Under the pieces are notes generated by a model, which had not been told where the DNA came from, did not search any database, and worked only from the letters and a program-made list of their open reading frames with translations. Of a stretch of 64,000 bases of DNA, positions 1 to 11,599 are shown piece by piece. Source of the stretch: Scatophagus argus (lineage: Eukaryota > Chordata > Actinopteri > Scatophagidae); the NCBI RefSeq assembly GCF_020382885.2, contig NC_058506.1:13804318-13868317 (forward strand). Reading direction: 5' to 3'. A program made the position numbers and the translations under genes. Position 1 is the first letter of the stretch. The number at the start of each line of letters is the position of its first letter.

Positions 1-16
1 AGCAAGAGAGAGCAAG

Positions 17-2877
17 ATGGCGGCCCCTACAAAACAGTAAGTTGCATCCATGCTAACGCGATTATGATTATGTCATTACCATTAAAAGACAACCATTTTA
101 TATGTTTGGGGGTTTAGTTATAGTCGTAATAATGGACTTAATTTAGGTTTAAAGCTCGAAGTTATTTGTTAAAACGGTGGTTGGTTCATTGTTGCTACTG
201 TTGCTAGTTAACAACATGCTAACGTTATGCTAGTCTCGCTCATAAACCAGCTAGTTAACGTTAAGAAAATTAGCGACTCATTTGTTTGTATACTGTTCCA
301 ATATTCCCCTCTTTTCACACATATGCCATATGTGCATCAATTATTTACTTCTTCATTTTACCAGAAACAGCGCAGCTTTACTTCACAGCTTCACTTTACT
401 GACAACATCATTTAAGACATGAGAATGTTTGTAAATACTGGAGACAAATCTCTAATCATCACTAACTTGTCTCGAGACAAGTAAAATGAAGTATGAAACC
501 CTCTATCTTTAGGTCATTTGTTGTTCATTCAAACAGTTGCCCTAGTTTTGGTGTCAGATGCAAAGCTTTTGTGTTTTCCCAGTAGAGACACCATAATAGC
601 AAAATGGAACAGGTTTTAAGAAACCTTGTATGCTGGTTGTCCTCAGGTACGGGCTGATCTTGCCACAGAAGAAAGGCGTGTCAAAGTCAACAATCCTGCA
701 GAAACCCTCAGTGTTCGGGGATGATTCTGATGATGAGGTGAGTAAACATTTGGAATTGTTATTAACAGGGCAATAGAGTTTCTATCTTGTCATTTACCGC
801 TGTACATGATACAGGTATTTGTACTGTTAAAGTAAACAGATTTCTCAAATAAATAAATAACAATATCCAGTTATCAGTCAGCAATTTAGCAGCGCTTGTT
901 TTCAAACATGCTGAATATGTTTTGTTTCTTAGACCTCAGTCGGGGAGAGTCTGCAGAGGGAAGCTGTCAAAAAAAAGATGATGAAGCAGGTGAGAGGAAG
1001 AATTAAATGACTTTATGTGCAAACACAGTCATTCCTCTGGGATTTACATTTCTCTGGTCTTTGTCTTTTTTTTATCCCTCTCTGTCTAAAGACACGTTTG
1101 GAAATGCAGAAGGCTTTGGATCAGGACAGCACTGTATATGACTATGACGCTGTGTACGATGACATTCAAAACCAGAGACTTGAGAACAGCAAAAAAATGT
1201 TGCACGGCACCGACAAAAGGGTAATGTTGGTTATGCTGAACACTTGTATACCTGCGTTTGTCAACAGCAGGATATCAGAGTGATCTAATGTTATGAAATA
1301 CTGTCCATGAGGACCCTGACTTGGCCAGCATGCAGTCTGGTAAAACACATTGGACCCTGATTCCCTGTTGTGATCCTGCTGGTTAAGTAAATATGAGCAA
1401 GAATGTCCTTGTGAACATCAAATTAATAAATTTTGTCCATGTCTCTTTAATACAGCCAAAATACATCCACCAGTTAATGAAAGCAGTCGAGGACCGAAAG
1501 AAAGAACAAGAACGACGAGAAGAGAGAAAGATCCAGAAGGAAAGGGAGGCGGAGGGAGAGCAATTTGCTGATAAAGAAGCTTATGTTACCTCTGCCTACA
1601 GGCAGAAACTCCAGGAACAAAAGGAGGAGCAGGAGAGAGAGAAGAGAGAGGCAGAGTTGGAAGGTTAGACCAATACTTTACAATTATTTTCAGCCTCCAG
1701 GTAGATTAGATTTTGTTGGAATAGATATGGTGAGACTTGGAACCCCACATGTTTTAAAGAAATGGCTGGAAACTTATTTCATTCCTTAGGACACAAAAAG
1801 CATCAAAATGTTGTGGAAAATGTTATTCTTTATATGAAGCCATGCAAATGATATATTTGAATTCTTTTTGGGTTGCATAGCTGCTTTGGATGTGAAGAAA
1901 CAAAAAGACCTGAGCGGCTTCTACCGGCACCTACTGAATCAGACTGTAGGAGAGGAGGCGATACCAGATCGCTCAGCAAACAAGTCAGTCATAGCTCCAC
2001 ATTACTTTCTCATCCATATAGACAATTCAAACACATATTTTTAACAAATATTTTTAACAATTTCTTTTCCTGCTTCCACAGAACTCACCCCTCCAAGGTT
2101 TCAAAAGACGCTGAAAGGACTTCACCCGTTCCCTCATCTGCATCCCATGATAATATCCAAAGTTCGTGCAGCGACAATGAGGGGGGGCAAGAACTGAAGT
2201 CTGGGTTCAACAAGTCTGCAACGGCCTCAGCACATTCAAAACGCCAATACAGACAGCGATCTCCCTCATCAGGGAGTGGAGAGGAGAAGGAGAAAGAGAG
2301 GGAGAGAGACAGACATAAAAAGAGCCACAGAGATCAAGACAGAGACCGAGGAAGGGACAGAGACAGAGACAGGGACAGGGATCGAGATCGAGATCGAGAC
2401 CGAAACAGGGAAAGGGAAAGGGAAAGAGATGACAGATACGGAGGACGAAGAGATGACAGAGACAGAAGGAAAGACAGAGGCAGGGAAGATGACAGAAGCA
2501 GAGGAAGGGGGGATACAGAGAGGGAAGAGAGGCATGGGAAGAGGGACAGGAGTCCCAAAGAGAGAGAGAGAGATAGGAATGGGGAAAGAGAGAAGAGGAG
2601 GAATCCAAATGAAGACAAGCGGAAGGACAAAGATCGGGAAGAAGAGAAGGAGAGGGCAGTGAAGAGGGATGAGAAAGATCCAGAAAAGGAGCACAGAAAG
2701 GAAAAAGAAGATGAACAGGGACAGGAAGGCAAGGAGAAGGAGGAAATGGATGAGAAGCAAAACAAGTTTGCAAAGCGCAGTACAGATCAGACTGTGAGCT
2801 CAGCTAGAGACAGGTACTTGGCCAGGCAGATGGCGCGCTCGGCCTGTAAGACATACATAGAGAAGGATGAGGACTAA
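17..2877 (+). CDS. nsrp1: Nuclear speckle splicing regulatory protein 1 (NSRP1/CCDC55), complete, 7 exons
   Basis: Coding exons are 17-36, 647-737, 933-989, 1092-1220, 1456-1663, 1881-1983 and 2082-2877; they sum to 1404 nt (467 aa plus stop). The start MAAPTKQYGLILPQKK and the end ARDRYLARQMARSACKTYIE match the two conserved ends of vertebrate NSRP1. The N-terminal half includes the motifs VYDYDAVYDD, PKYIHQLMKAVEDRKKEQER and DLSGFYRHLLNQ and is predicted coiled coil; the last exon is a long low-complexity Arg/Asp/Glu/Lys region with RD dipeptides, as in nuclear-speckle RS/RD proteins. In mammals NSRP1 acts in alternative splice-site selection in the nucleus. The exon 6 donor is a weak GTCAGT but keeps the frame. 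The start lies 16 nt from the window edge, so most of the 5' UTR is outside. AATAAA signals occur at 3170 and 3710. Confidence 0.95.
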
Positions 2878-3735
2878 ATAAACATACCTGAATTGCACAT
2901 AAACTTTCATCTCAATTTAGAAGTTAAGGATAATGTTTTACGTTTGTTTGTTTTGTTTTTTTTCGATGAATCCCATGAGAAGATTAAAACCTACGAGTTA
3001 CTTCTGACTGACTTGCTTTTTTCTGAAAACGTAGATGGTCTAAAACAACTGGCACTGAAGCTCTTACCAGTCCTTTGAACAAGAGTAAATTGTCCAGTTT
3101 TGAGGACTGTTTTTAGCCACTAGTGAGTATTTACAGCTCTAGAACAGTGTATGTGAGACTGATAAAAAAAATAAAGTACAGCAAACATGTTCACAGTAGT
3201 GACAGAACCTGTCAAGCAGTGACACGATGAGGCTTACTGGTGTGATTTTCGTAATTTTCGAGTGGAGGACTCCTGCACAGAAGAATATATCAGGCTTTGG
3301 TTACACAGACTAGACTTGTCTGTCGGATCAGTGTCTTGTTGGTCTCAGTCTTGTCATCGGATTTGTTGACAAAAAAAAACAAATATTGCCAACCTCGTCC
3401 TGTAACTGCTGACTCCACCATACATTGCAGTAGACGGGTTCAAGCAGCAGAGTGTGCTCATGGTCTTTAGTGACAAGAGAGAGACCTGGACTGTTTGGGA
3501 CTTGAATAGGTCAGTTTTTGATTAATTTTGAGTGTGCTGACTTGTAAATAAGAATTTCAAGCCTCTTGTAACACTTAAAGGAATGAAGTGTATATAGGAA
3601 ATGCTAGACGGTGGAAGATGGATGAATGAAATGAGGTGTGAGCCACAGGTATTGTATTTGATTGTTTTGTTGCGGTTTTGTGTCTTTCCGATGCAGTCAG
3701 TGATGAGTTAATAAAATCATTCCTTGTCCATAATT
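2878..3735 (+). other. nsrp1 3' UTR and convergent gene end
   Basis: There is no coding signal after the nsrp1 stop. AATAAA hexamers at 3170-3175 and 3710-3715 offer a short and a long 3' end. The opposite-strand calpain has its own AATAAA (TTTATT on this strand, 3833-3838), so the two genes converge with only about 100 bp or less between transcript ends. Confidence 0.6.
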
Positions 3736-3975
3736 TTTTCTGTTGCTTCCTGTTTGTTCCACGATCATTTTCAGTTAAGTGTTGAAATGTGTTCAAGAAC
3801 CACAATTTCAGTTCATAATCCAAAAGGCAGCGTTTATTCCACAAAGATCATTTGATCACAAAATGTGGTACTGCTTACAGGTTATGCACAAGAAGACATG
3901 GATTTTTTAAAAGAAGCAGAGTTTGACTGCAGGGATCCTCTTGTGTGCTTCCGATGCTCCTGTGTCAGCCTTGGT

Positions 3976-6900
3976 CTAGTTGTATAAGGATGCATTGGCA
4001 AACTGAAACACACAAGAAGATTTTATAGAACTCAATATCTTCAATGCTTTTAATGACTTATTCAGTGGACAAATGACCTAAGTATTGAACTTTTTCCATT
4101 TCTACTTTATACTGCTAAAATAATATATCTCATTGAGAAATATTGTACTTTTAACTTTTTCTAATTTTTATACTTAATATTGTACTACTGCTCACTTACA
4201 TGTTCAGGATTTTACACACAAAACAAATGATATGTTCATAAGATATTATACATTGTTACAGACATAACTACTCGATGGAAAGGTTAAAATTGGGTGCACC
4301 TTGACCAAATACATCCAATAATATATAGTAGTATAACACTCCCAGGAGCTTGGGGTCATATGAGTACTTTTGAATTGTACTTATAATACTTCAGTAACAT
4401 TTTCGATGCAGGACTACATTTATGTTGGGTGGTCTTGATAGAGCAGAGTTTATCCATGGGTGGCATTAAGTGGAAATAGACTTACGTCCTCCCAGGTCAT
4501 GTGGATCATTCCATCGGATGAACTGGCCCTGAAAACATCTGTGCAGAAAACAAATGTCACCTTTTTAGACCAACATAAGGTTGTAACACATTTTATGATA
4601 CTGGTCCATGATACTGTGCACTGTTCAAATCTGTCGTCAGTAATGTGTATTTGAGTTTGCTCAGGTTTGAGGATTCAAAGTGGATTTTCGTTCCTGAACT
4701 CCATCGTGAGGTTTTGAAAGTAATGCGACTGGTGGTTGCCATGTCACTCACTTCTCGACTTGTCCAGACGTAACATGAGAGTGATGAATTCCTCCAGAGA
4801 GGTGGATGAGTAGCCTGAATAACGGAACATCATCATCCTCACCATGCTATCGCTGCTGTCCATTCCTGGTACAAACAGAAATACTCTAGTTACGCTTGTG
4901 AATATGAGGCATGTTCACATTTCTTGTACTTGTACAGGCTTGTTCTTCACTCTTAGTGGTTGTTTGATTAATATTGTCACCTGCAGCCTCAATTGCTCTC
5001 CTGAGCTCATAGTCAGACAGGGACCCACTCTGATTCAAGTCTGAGCGATGGAAGAGTTTCTGCAAAAAAAAAGGATAAAACTACATTTTAAAAACTAAGA
5101 TAACTTTAAAGATGTGTGCTAGTTTGTTTTTATTATCATGATGAATTAGTTGAATTTTGTCTGTCATATTTGCTGAGTTACCTTGTATTCGTCAATCTTC
5201 TTCCAGAGAACTGAGAATTCAGCGAATGACATCGCCATCCTTCGGTCAATCTTTGCATGTTAAGGACATCTCATCTCAAAAAGAAAAACTAACTATTCAG
5301 AATGTTTTGATTTTGACTTTCTGGCATCATGATGATGATGTGGAGTGATATGTAATATAAGACAAAAAAAAGGTCAAACATTTTGTATTCATCTTTAGGA
5401 TACATCCACTATGGCTATCATGCTCCTGCAAGTGTCCAAACCAAAGCCTCTCCAGGTTCCTATGAAGAGTTGGACATGGGACAAAATAACTCAACTTGTT
5501 GTAAAACTGCCCAAAAAGAGCTAATTTGGAAGCATGTCTGACATAAATCAACTCACCATGAGGGAAGTTGTCATTCAGGAGCTTCTGGAGCTGTCTGGCG
5601 CTCAGCTCATCTCTCTGAGAACATACACAGAAACAACAAAAACTGATGGAAGGATATCAGAAAAAGCAAAAGTGGACAAGCAGACAGATGAGATCAGACA
5701 GAAAAATATTTAAAGCCAGATAAAATAACACACCTGATCAGCATACCGCTTGAACAAAGCACGAGCAGGATCCCTGTCATTGGTCTCGTCCTTGTCACCT
5801 TTGTCAGTTGGTATCTAAAGTTAACAGTTTAAAGGATCAGAGTTGAAACTGGCAGACAACACTCGCTCTCTCTAACTTACAGCCAAATTATTTAATACCG
5901 TTGGAAGAATTAGATCCTTGTCCTCATCTTCGTCCTCGTGGTCATGATCATGGTCATCATCATCATCATCATCATGTCCATCATGGGGGCTGAGTGCACA
6001 GGAGAAAGTGTTAAAAATTTGATTCCATTGCCAACAACCAACAACTTTCTGTTATATGCTGTATCATATTTTAATTGCTCTAATCCTGTTGGAAACTACA
6101 TCTAGACTGTTTTCCCCCCCTTCTTTCTGAAATACACAGAGCACATGCATCCTCAAAAAAGTTTTGGCCTTGATCCAGTGTTCAAAGTGCTGTTGCCAAT
6201 CAATATTTAAATAATCAATCCTTGTTTTGGAAAATCTCCATTGGAACTGCTGGCATATATAAAATAACAGCAAGTCCTTACTCGATCTTAGCCTCGGACT
6301 TGGTGTAGACAGTGAGGACGAACTCCGCACTCATGTAGGGTTTCAAGGTGTATGGGACGATCACATACTCTCCAGGCTCCAGACTGTGTTGCTCAATCAG
6401 ATCCCTGTTATAGCTGTAAATCAGTTTGTCCTTCATCATTTTATTTCTCCTAAAGAAGGAGTAATTCAGTCGTCCTTTTGGTGTCTGGAAAGAATATGAA
6501 CCTTATTTAATGTAATGAAATCTCTTCCTGAGCATCAAATTGCATTATTTAGGTTATTTAAATGTGGAACTTGCTGATTTCGCTCACCCCTGGTGGAACC
6601 TGTTGGGTGTGAAATGGAAAGAAGAATGTCATTATACAGTTTCCAGATCATTTAAAATGCTTAGAAAGGGCCTTATTTTATTTGTTTTATGAATTCTGCT
6701 GGTTCAAATAAAGGTTGTTGTTGGTTTTTTTTTTTTGCTAATATGCTTATTTGTAATATTCAGTAGCTGATATCTAAAATTCAGGATGCAAACCTTAAAG
6801 ACGGTGAGTCCAATGGGGTATGATCTTATCTCTTGGCGATTCTGCTGCTGAGGTATCTGCATCAGAGAGAGCAAGACGTTTTTGTCTTCCCTCTCGCTCC

Positions 6901-9599
6901 TGTCGATTTTAGTCACCTGGATGCGATACTGAGGATTCGTCGCAAAGGAAGCTACAGATAATGAGACATATTAACAATCCAAATCACATTTCTTATCGAG
7001 AAAAAGGCAGAACAAACAGTTATAGTTAAAGGTAAAAGAATAAACTGGGCTCACAATTGTTAAGGCTGCCACCAGCGCTTTTCCCGGCTACCCAGCTGCC
7101 ATCATAGGTCATGCTTTTCCACTGGCAACTGAGGTCACCATCAAGGAAGTTTGGGTTTTCACAGCAGATGAACAGCATAGAGAAATAGCGACAGAAGTCC
7201 TCCAGCTCCATCCTGACAGATAAAGGCGGTGAGAGCAAGAGACACAAAAGGAGAGAAGAGAGAAGCAAATCCAAACTTAAGGAGTGAAACAACGATATGA
7301 CTTTTGGTTTAGTTTTAGTTTAGGGTATACTCTGACTTCATTTATGAAGTATAAAATCTTTGCTCTAGTTCATCCATTATCAGGCCTCAAAGTTTAAAGG
7401 TACTCTGTTTAGTTTTTGACCACTAGTAGCGCTATGGAGTAAATAGAGCGGTAGTAACACACCAGGAAATGGAGCAGTATGCAATCTGCAAGCTAGCAAA
7501 CATGGATGTAGTTTTAAAATTATTCTAAAAACTGACTCAACAAACAGGTCAGACCTTAAAATTTGAGAAATGCTGACTGTTAACTTACAAACAAATGAAT
7601 AAATAAATAACCTTCCCATGATACTTTTTAATGTAGCTGAATTACCAGAACTCTCCATCTTCGCGGTTAGAACACTTTTCCCGATCTTCTGGGCTCACTC
7701 TTTGCCACATAGATGAACTGAGCACGAGAAGAAAATAAATTAATGACAGAATTTTCAACACAAACATGAAAACAATTAGTCCTCAGTTGTACTCCAACTT
7801 TTGTTGCTATAACATGCACATATGGGTGGATGTTTGATTAATTCAAGTACTTGTCACTCCATTTTCCGCTCCACTCTTGTCTGCCCCAAGGGTTCATGAT
7901 TCGCACCAGCTTAACTGGGGAGCCATAATAGTTGACCTAAAGACAAAATGATGGCAAATGAGCGAAAACCAAAATACTGTTGATTAAAATCTTGCTGGCA
8001 ATTAAACTCCTGAAGTTCTCATTTTAAGCCTTCCCCTCAGATGTTATAGGTTTACCTCAGTGACTGCGGTGACAGAGTAGGCATGTGCATCCACCAAACC
8101 ACTGTCTGCTACAGCATTCACCATGCTACCCTGAAAAGGACAAAACAATTGAATCACCCCAAAGAGTTTGATTTTTAAATATTTTTCCTCTTCTAAGACA
8201 TTGTTTCTTACACTATCCGGGGGAGTCCCACAGCAAATCATTGAGTTGCATCCAGTGGCTCTGCTCAGTGAGAGCCACAGCTCTTTGTCATGGCCTGAAG
8301 TGTGGGCCTCCTGGAGTTCATAATTCATGTGCACACCCCCACTGAAATCCTTGCAGGCCTCTGATGGCAATCCAGCATTCATGTCTGAGTATGAACCACA
8401 TACTCTAAAGGAAACGAAAAGGTGGTTAAAATGCTGCCATAACATTTACCGGTTGGTTTTTAGTATTTTATGTTGTGTATCCTGGTGTTTGTGGCACAAC
8501 CGTGACCTACTAAAGTGTTTTATATGAGGGTGAGTAAGCTGTTCGTACTTGGCATACGCTTTCTCCAGCAGTGGACCCCAGAACTCGTTTCCACTTTTGC
8601 TGCGCACAGACAGTAACTGTTTGTCGAGTACTGGCAGGAAGTCATCAATTACAACATCCACCCACTTGCCAAACCTCCAGAACTGACACATAAAAAGACA
8701 AATAAGAGTCAGCAATGGACAGAATGTATTAGTGTTTTCACACATTTATGTATAAATATATTTCTTTACCCTGAAGTGAAATATCCCTGCATAGTTCTTG
8801 AAGGACTGGTCCATAGGAATAACTTGCACCATCAGGCTCTTATGGAACGTCAAAGAGGAAATTGCAGCCAGAAACCAGCAGTTACCTGATGAATTACAGC
8901 AACAAGTATTTTTCTCAAGTTGCTCAAATTTTCATCCAGGTAAGGATTTTTTGTTGTTGTTGTTGTTGTTGTTGTTGTCTTTGGCAGTAAGCCAGAGAAT
9001 CTCTCTTACCTATTCCACCTTGAGTAAAGTCAAACCTTGAGGCTCCTTTGGAACAGAAAATGGGATCATCGTTGACATTTTGCAGTTTCAAGATATCCTG
9101 GAAAATACAGAAGACGAAATAGATCAGATGTAGACAAGCACGTAAAAAACACACATAATAAAAAAAAATGCTTACTGCGTAATGTAAAAATAAATGTGTA
9201 TTCTCTAATGTCCATACACAAAATGTCAGGTGACGCTTAAGTGAAGGTGATAATTTACACCAAAAAAGCAGTTCAATACATGTGTATTCTCTAATGTATT
9301 CTCTAATTTTATCAATAGATTCACACAAGGGTGAGAAAACATATTGTCAAGTATTTTACCGCTGGCCGAAGCCACTCCACTTGGTTTTTTTTCCACCTGG
9401 GCATATCAGGCATGTGTCCCAGAGATCGGTTTTCAGGGGGGAAAGTGCTGTCCACAAACAGCCTCCGTCTGCGGAGGCTATTGTCTTTCAGCTGGGCATA
9501 GTCTTGGTTGTTGTACTTGGCGGGGTTGGAAGCACTCCCCTCGCTGCCATCTTGGTAACGCAAGTTGATGATAGAGGTGCAACTTCCGGATGGAGACAT
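3976..9599 (-). CDS. Classical-architecture calpain cysteine protease, complete, 21 coding exons
   Basis: Calcium-activated intracellular cysteine protease. Exons from the start: 9360-9599, 9010-9097, 8770-8885, 8549-8682, 8212-8404, 8056-8130, 7851-7936, 7646-7717, 7055-7212, 6794-6951, 6588-6599, 6282-6484, 5899-5989, 5734-5814, 5557-5614, 5404-5459, 5182-5250, 4981-5059, 4752-4865, 4486-4538, 3976-4002; sum 2163 nt, 720 aa, normal for the family. The triad is intact: Cys112 in [14 protein letters not shown], His273 in VDAHAYSVT, Asn297 in MNPWG. Domain III (C2-like) covers about residues 334-511, then an Asp/His-rich linker (512-542), then a penta-EF-hand region with a good loop [12 protein letters not shown] (637-648) and a last hand near [12 protein letters not shown]. 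Unusual features are Asn instead of the common Asp before Cys112, and Ala instead of Gly before His273. The C-terminus FANASLYN is not one I recognise. It is paralogous to the calpain at 17881. The subfamily (CAPN1/2/8/9-like) is not settled, so no symbol is given. Confidence 0.9.
5940..5989 (-). repeat. GAT/CAT-repeat coding tract: Asp/His-rich calpain linker
   Basis: A (TCA)n-like run on this strand encodes a block of consecutive Asp residues flanked by His-Asp repeats in the calpain exon 5899-5989 (residues about 512-542). It sits between domain III and the EF-hand region. The tract looks like an exonised trinucleotide repeat and may vary in length between individuals. Confidence 0.8.
8951..8978. 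repeat. (GTT)n microsatellite in calpain intron 2
   Basis: About nine TTG/GTT units lie in the intron between calpain exons 9010-9097 and 8770-8885. The minus strand would read as polyglutamine, but the tract is intronic. A second (GTT)n tract lies at 10432-10458 in the intergenic spacer. Confidence 0.9.
9222..9274 (+). repeat. Left arm of a ~50 bp inverted repeat
   Basis: The segment beginning AATGTCAGGTGACGCTTAAG and ending in ACACCAAAAAAGCAGTTC is the near-perfect reverse complement of 9897-9951. It lies in intron 1 of the minus-strand calpain. A perfect 17-bp direct repeat flanks it (9195-9211 and 9281-9297), which looks like an insertion footprint. Confidence 0.85.
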
Positions 9600-9602
9600 G
9601 TT

Positions 9603-9802
9603 GAAGAGAGGCTTCGGACTGACAAAAGAAAGACAAAAATAGAGAATTCTGAGTCCAATCTGAAATGCAAGAGCTATGTTTCAGAGATGGGTGGGAACAT
9701 TTACCTGAAAGACGGCCGCAACCAACTGCTGCTTCCTCACAAGAGAAAGGACTTGGACTTATCCAGTCTGGTTTTTGCAGCAGACTGTTGGTGCCTTTTA
9801 TG
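9603..9802 (-). promoter_or_regulatory. Promoter and non-coding first exon of the minus-strand calpain
   Basis: Read on the minus strand, a TATA-like CATAAAAGG (9794-9802) is followed about 25-30 nt later by a probable first exon ending at a donor ...TTTCAG|GTAAATG near 9704. The next acceptor (TTTTGTCAG, about 9620) opens the exon whose ATG is at 9597-9599, in the context CTCTTCAACATG. The plus-strand calpain has the same plan: a TATA box, a short UTR exon ending CAG|GTAAATG, then CTCTTCAACATG. The transcription start is inferred. Confidence 0.55.
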
Positions 9803-9896
9803 CACAATATCTTGCATAAGCCTTGAGACAGGCCCACTCCCAAGAAGGTAAAGAGAATGTTATAATTACAGGGGGCTGGGAGGGCTGTTACTGAGA

Positions 9897-9951
9897 GAAC
9901 TGGTTTTTTTGGTGTAAATCATCACCTTCACTCAAGTGTCACCTGACATTC
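9897..9951 (-). repeat. Right arm of the same inverted repeat
   Basis: Reverse-complement partner of 9222-9274 with only a few mismatches. It lies about 100 bp upstream of the calpain TATA-like box. The ~620 bp between the arms hold the promoter, the UTR exon and the start-codon exon. Confidence 0.85.
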
Positions 9952-11599
9952 TTATCATCTCCTGTCATTTCAGACATGCTAAAACTGCACCTTGCTTGTT
10001 TGGTGCAGGAACACAATTTTGCCTGTAGGCATACTCACTATTATATTGTGAAAAAGTGGCAATAAATTCTCCCTTGTACCTTAAATTGCTAATGTATACT
10101 CTGTTTGTCTTCTGCTTCAAGTGGATGCATTTACATGAAGTTGTTTTTCTTATATTTCATGGCTAATCAGTGAAAAAATGTTTTGGCTTTGATGGCTAAC
10201 TACATTATTAGAAAAGATTAGCAGTGATTTGTTATTTTCTTACCCAAATTGCAAAATGAGATTTGATGTTAAAACATGTGTATCTGACTCCAAAAGAAAT
10301 GGAGCAGCAGACTCAAGTTTGGGTAAAATTGAGACAAAAATGTGCGATTTCACATTAAATTGAGAAGGAACAATTAAAGTTACTCAGGTATGAGTGCAGT
10401 GCACATGTGCTCTACAAAGGAAAGGCGTTTTTTTGTTGTTGTTGTTGTTGTTGTTGTTAATTTTTAAGTTCACCAATCACAGACGAAAAACTTTATGATA
10501 ATGCTGAGGTACATATAAAAAAAAGATAAAATAGAGTCATGTTTGGTTGCTGAATTATGTTGCAATGAAGAATTGGGAGGATGAAAAAATCAGATATCAT
10601 AAGTGAAAATGTGAGATTTGGCATCAAATTAAGAGGGAAAAGCCTACTCTCTAATCTAAAAAATTAAACACACAGCGTGTTCATATCATTCAAACAATGT
10701 GAGATCTCAGTGTCAAGTTATTTTCAACCAGGATAGTTTTCTAAAGGTGACTTAGCAAAAATTTGGGGAATTCGTGGTTTCACTGTATGCTATAATGATG
10801 GGATTACTGTTACTGGCCCCTGGCAAAATATGTTGTTAAGAACTAACTCAAGAAAGTGGCAGGTCACTCTTCACACAGGTTTTTAGAAGCAAGAATGAAA
10901 ACAATGAATGAGAGCTTTAGAGCCTTGTGAAAATAAACAAAGCAGGTACAGATACACCAGTTTTACTTGAACTGAGCACACCTCCTCTATGGAGCCTTCA
11001 GTGCTCTCACTAACTGCCCAATGACGATTTAAAGCCTGGTGTAGAATCAGCGCACTCAACCACTTATCACCCTCTGGTTAGGAAGAAGCAGTTCAGCCAG
11101 TCACTGACAGTGGGCCAGATCGACAAACCAATTGTGCATTTTTTTGCCCCTTCACTCTGCATTATATTAAGAAGAATCAAGGCAATTCAATCTTCTCTGT
11201 ACAACGCTGGGTTCCTATGTGTGTGACTGGGCTGTCCAAGCAGGCTCCAGTATTAGCTTTTTGGGCTATCTGCCAATGGCTAGTAAAGTGAAAACATTAC
11301 AGGCCAAAGTACTTTTCAACTGGTCAAACTGCAGCTTTCATTCTTTCATTCTATAAAGGATATTAAAGCAAGGGGGGATTAAGAGAAAAAAAATTGTTTG
11401 CCCTCTGCCTAGTCTCAGAGGTCAAATCTGAAATGCCTCCATATCTGAAAATAAAGTTTGTGGTTAATGGAAACACTGGAGAACATTAAATGTGTTATTT
11501 TTTAAAATGCACAATATTTTCCACATATGAGCGTATCTGCTCCACTATGAGCAGAAGGTGAAACTATATGGTCCAGTGTGTTATGTAACGTGTTTTTTT

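Noticed and set aside
2207-2773. Long open frames on the minus strand and other plus frame across the nsrp1 last exon
   Set aside because: They are shadows of the purine-rich RD/RE-coding region; the plus-strand frame ending ARDRYLARQMAR is the conserved one.
5935-5990. CRISPR-like regular repeats (ATCATC runs)
   Set aside because: It is a coding trinucleotide repeat in a eukaryotic gene; there are no spacers.
8924-9328. 134-codon minus-strand frame with polyglutamine
   Set aside because: It merges calpain exon 9010-9097 with introns; the Gln run is the intronic (GTT)n microsatellite.
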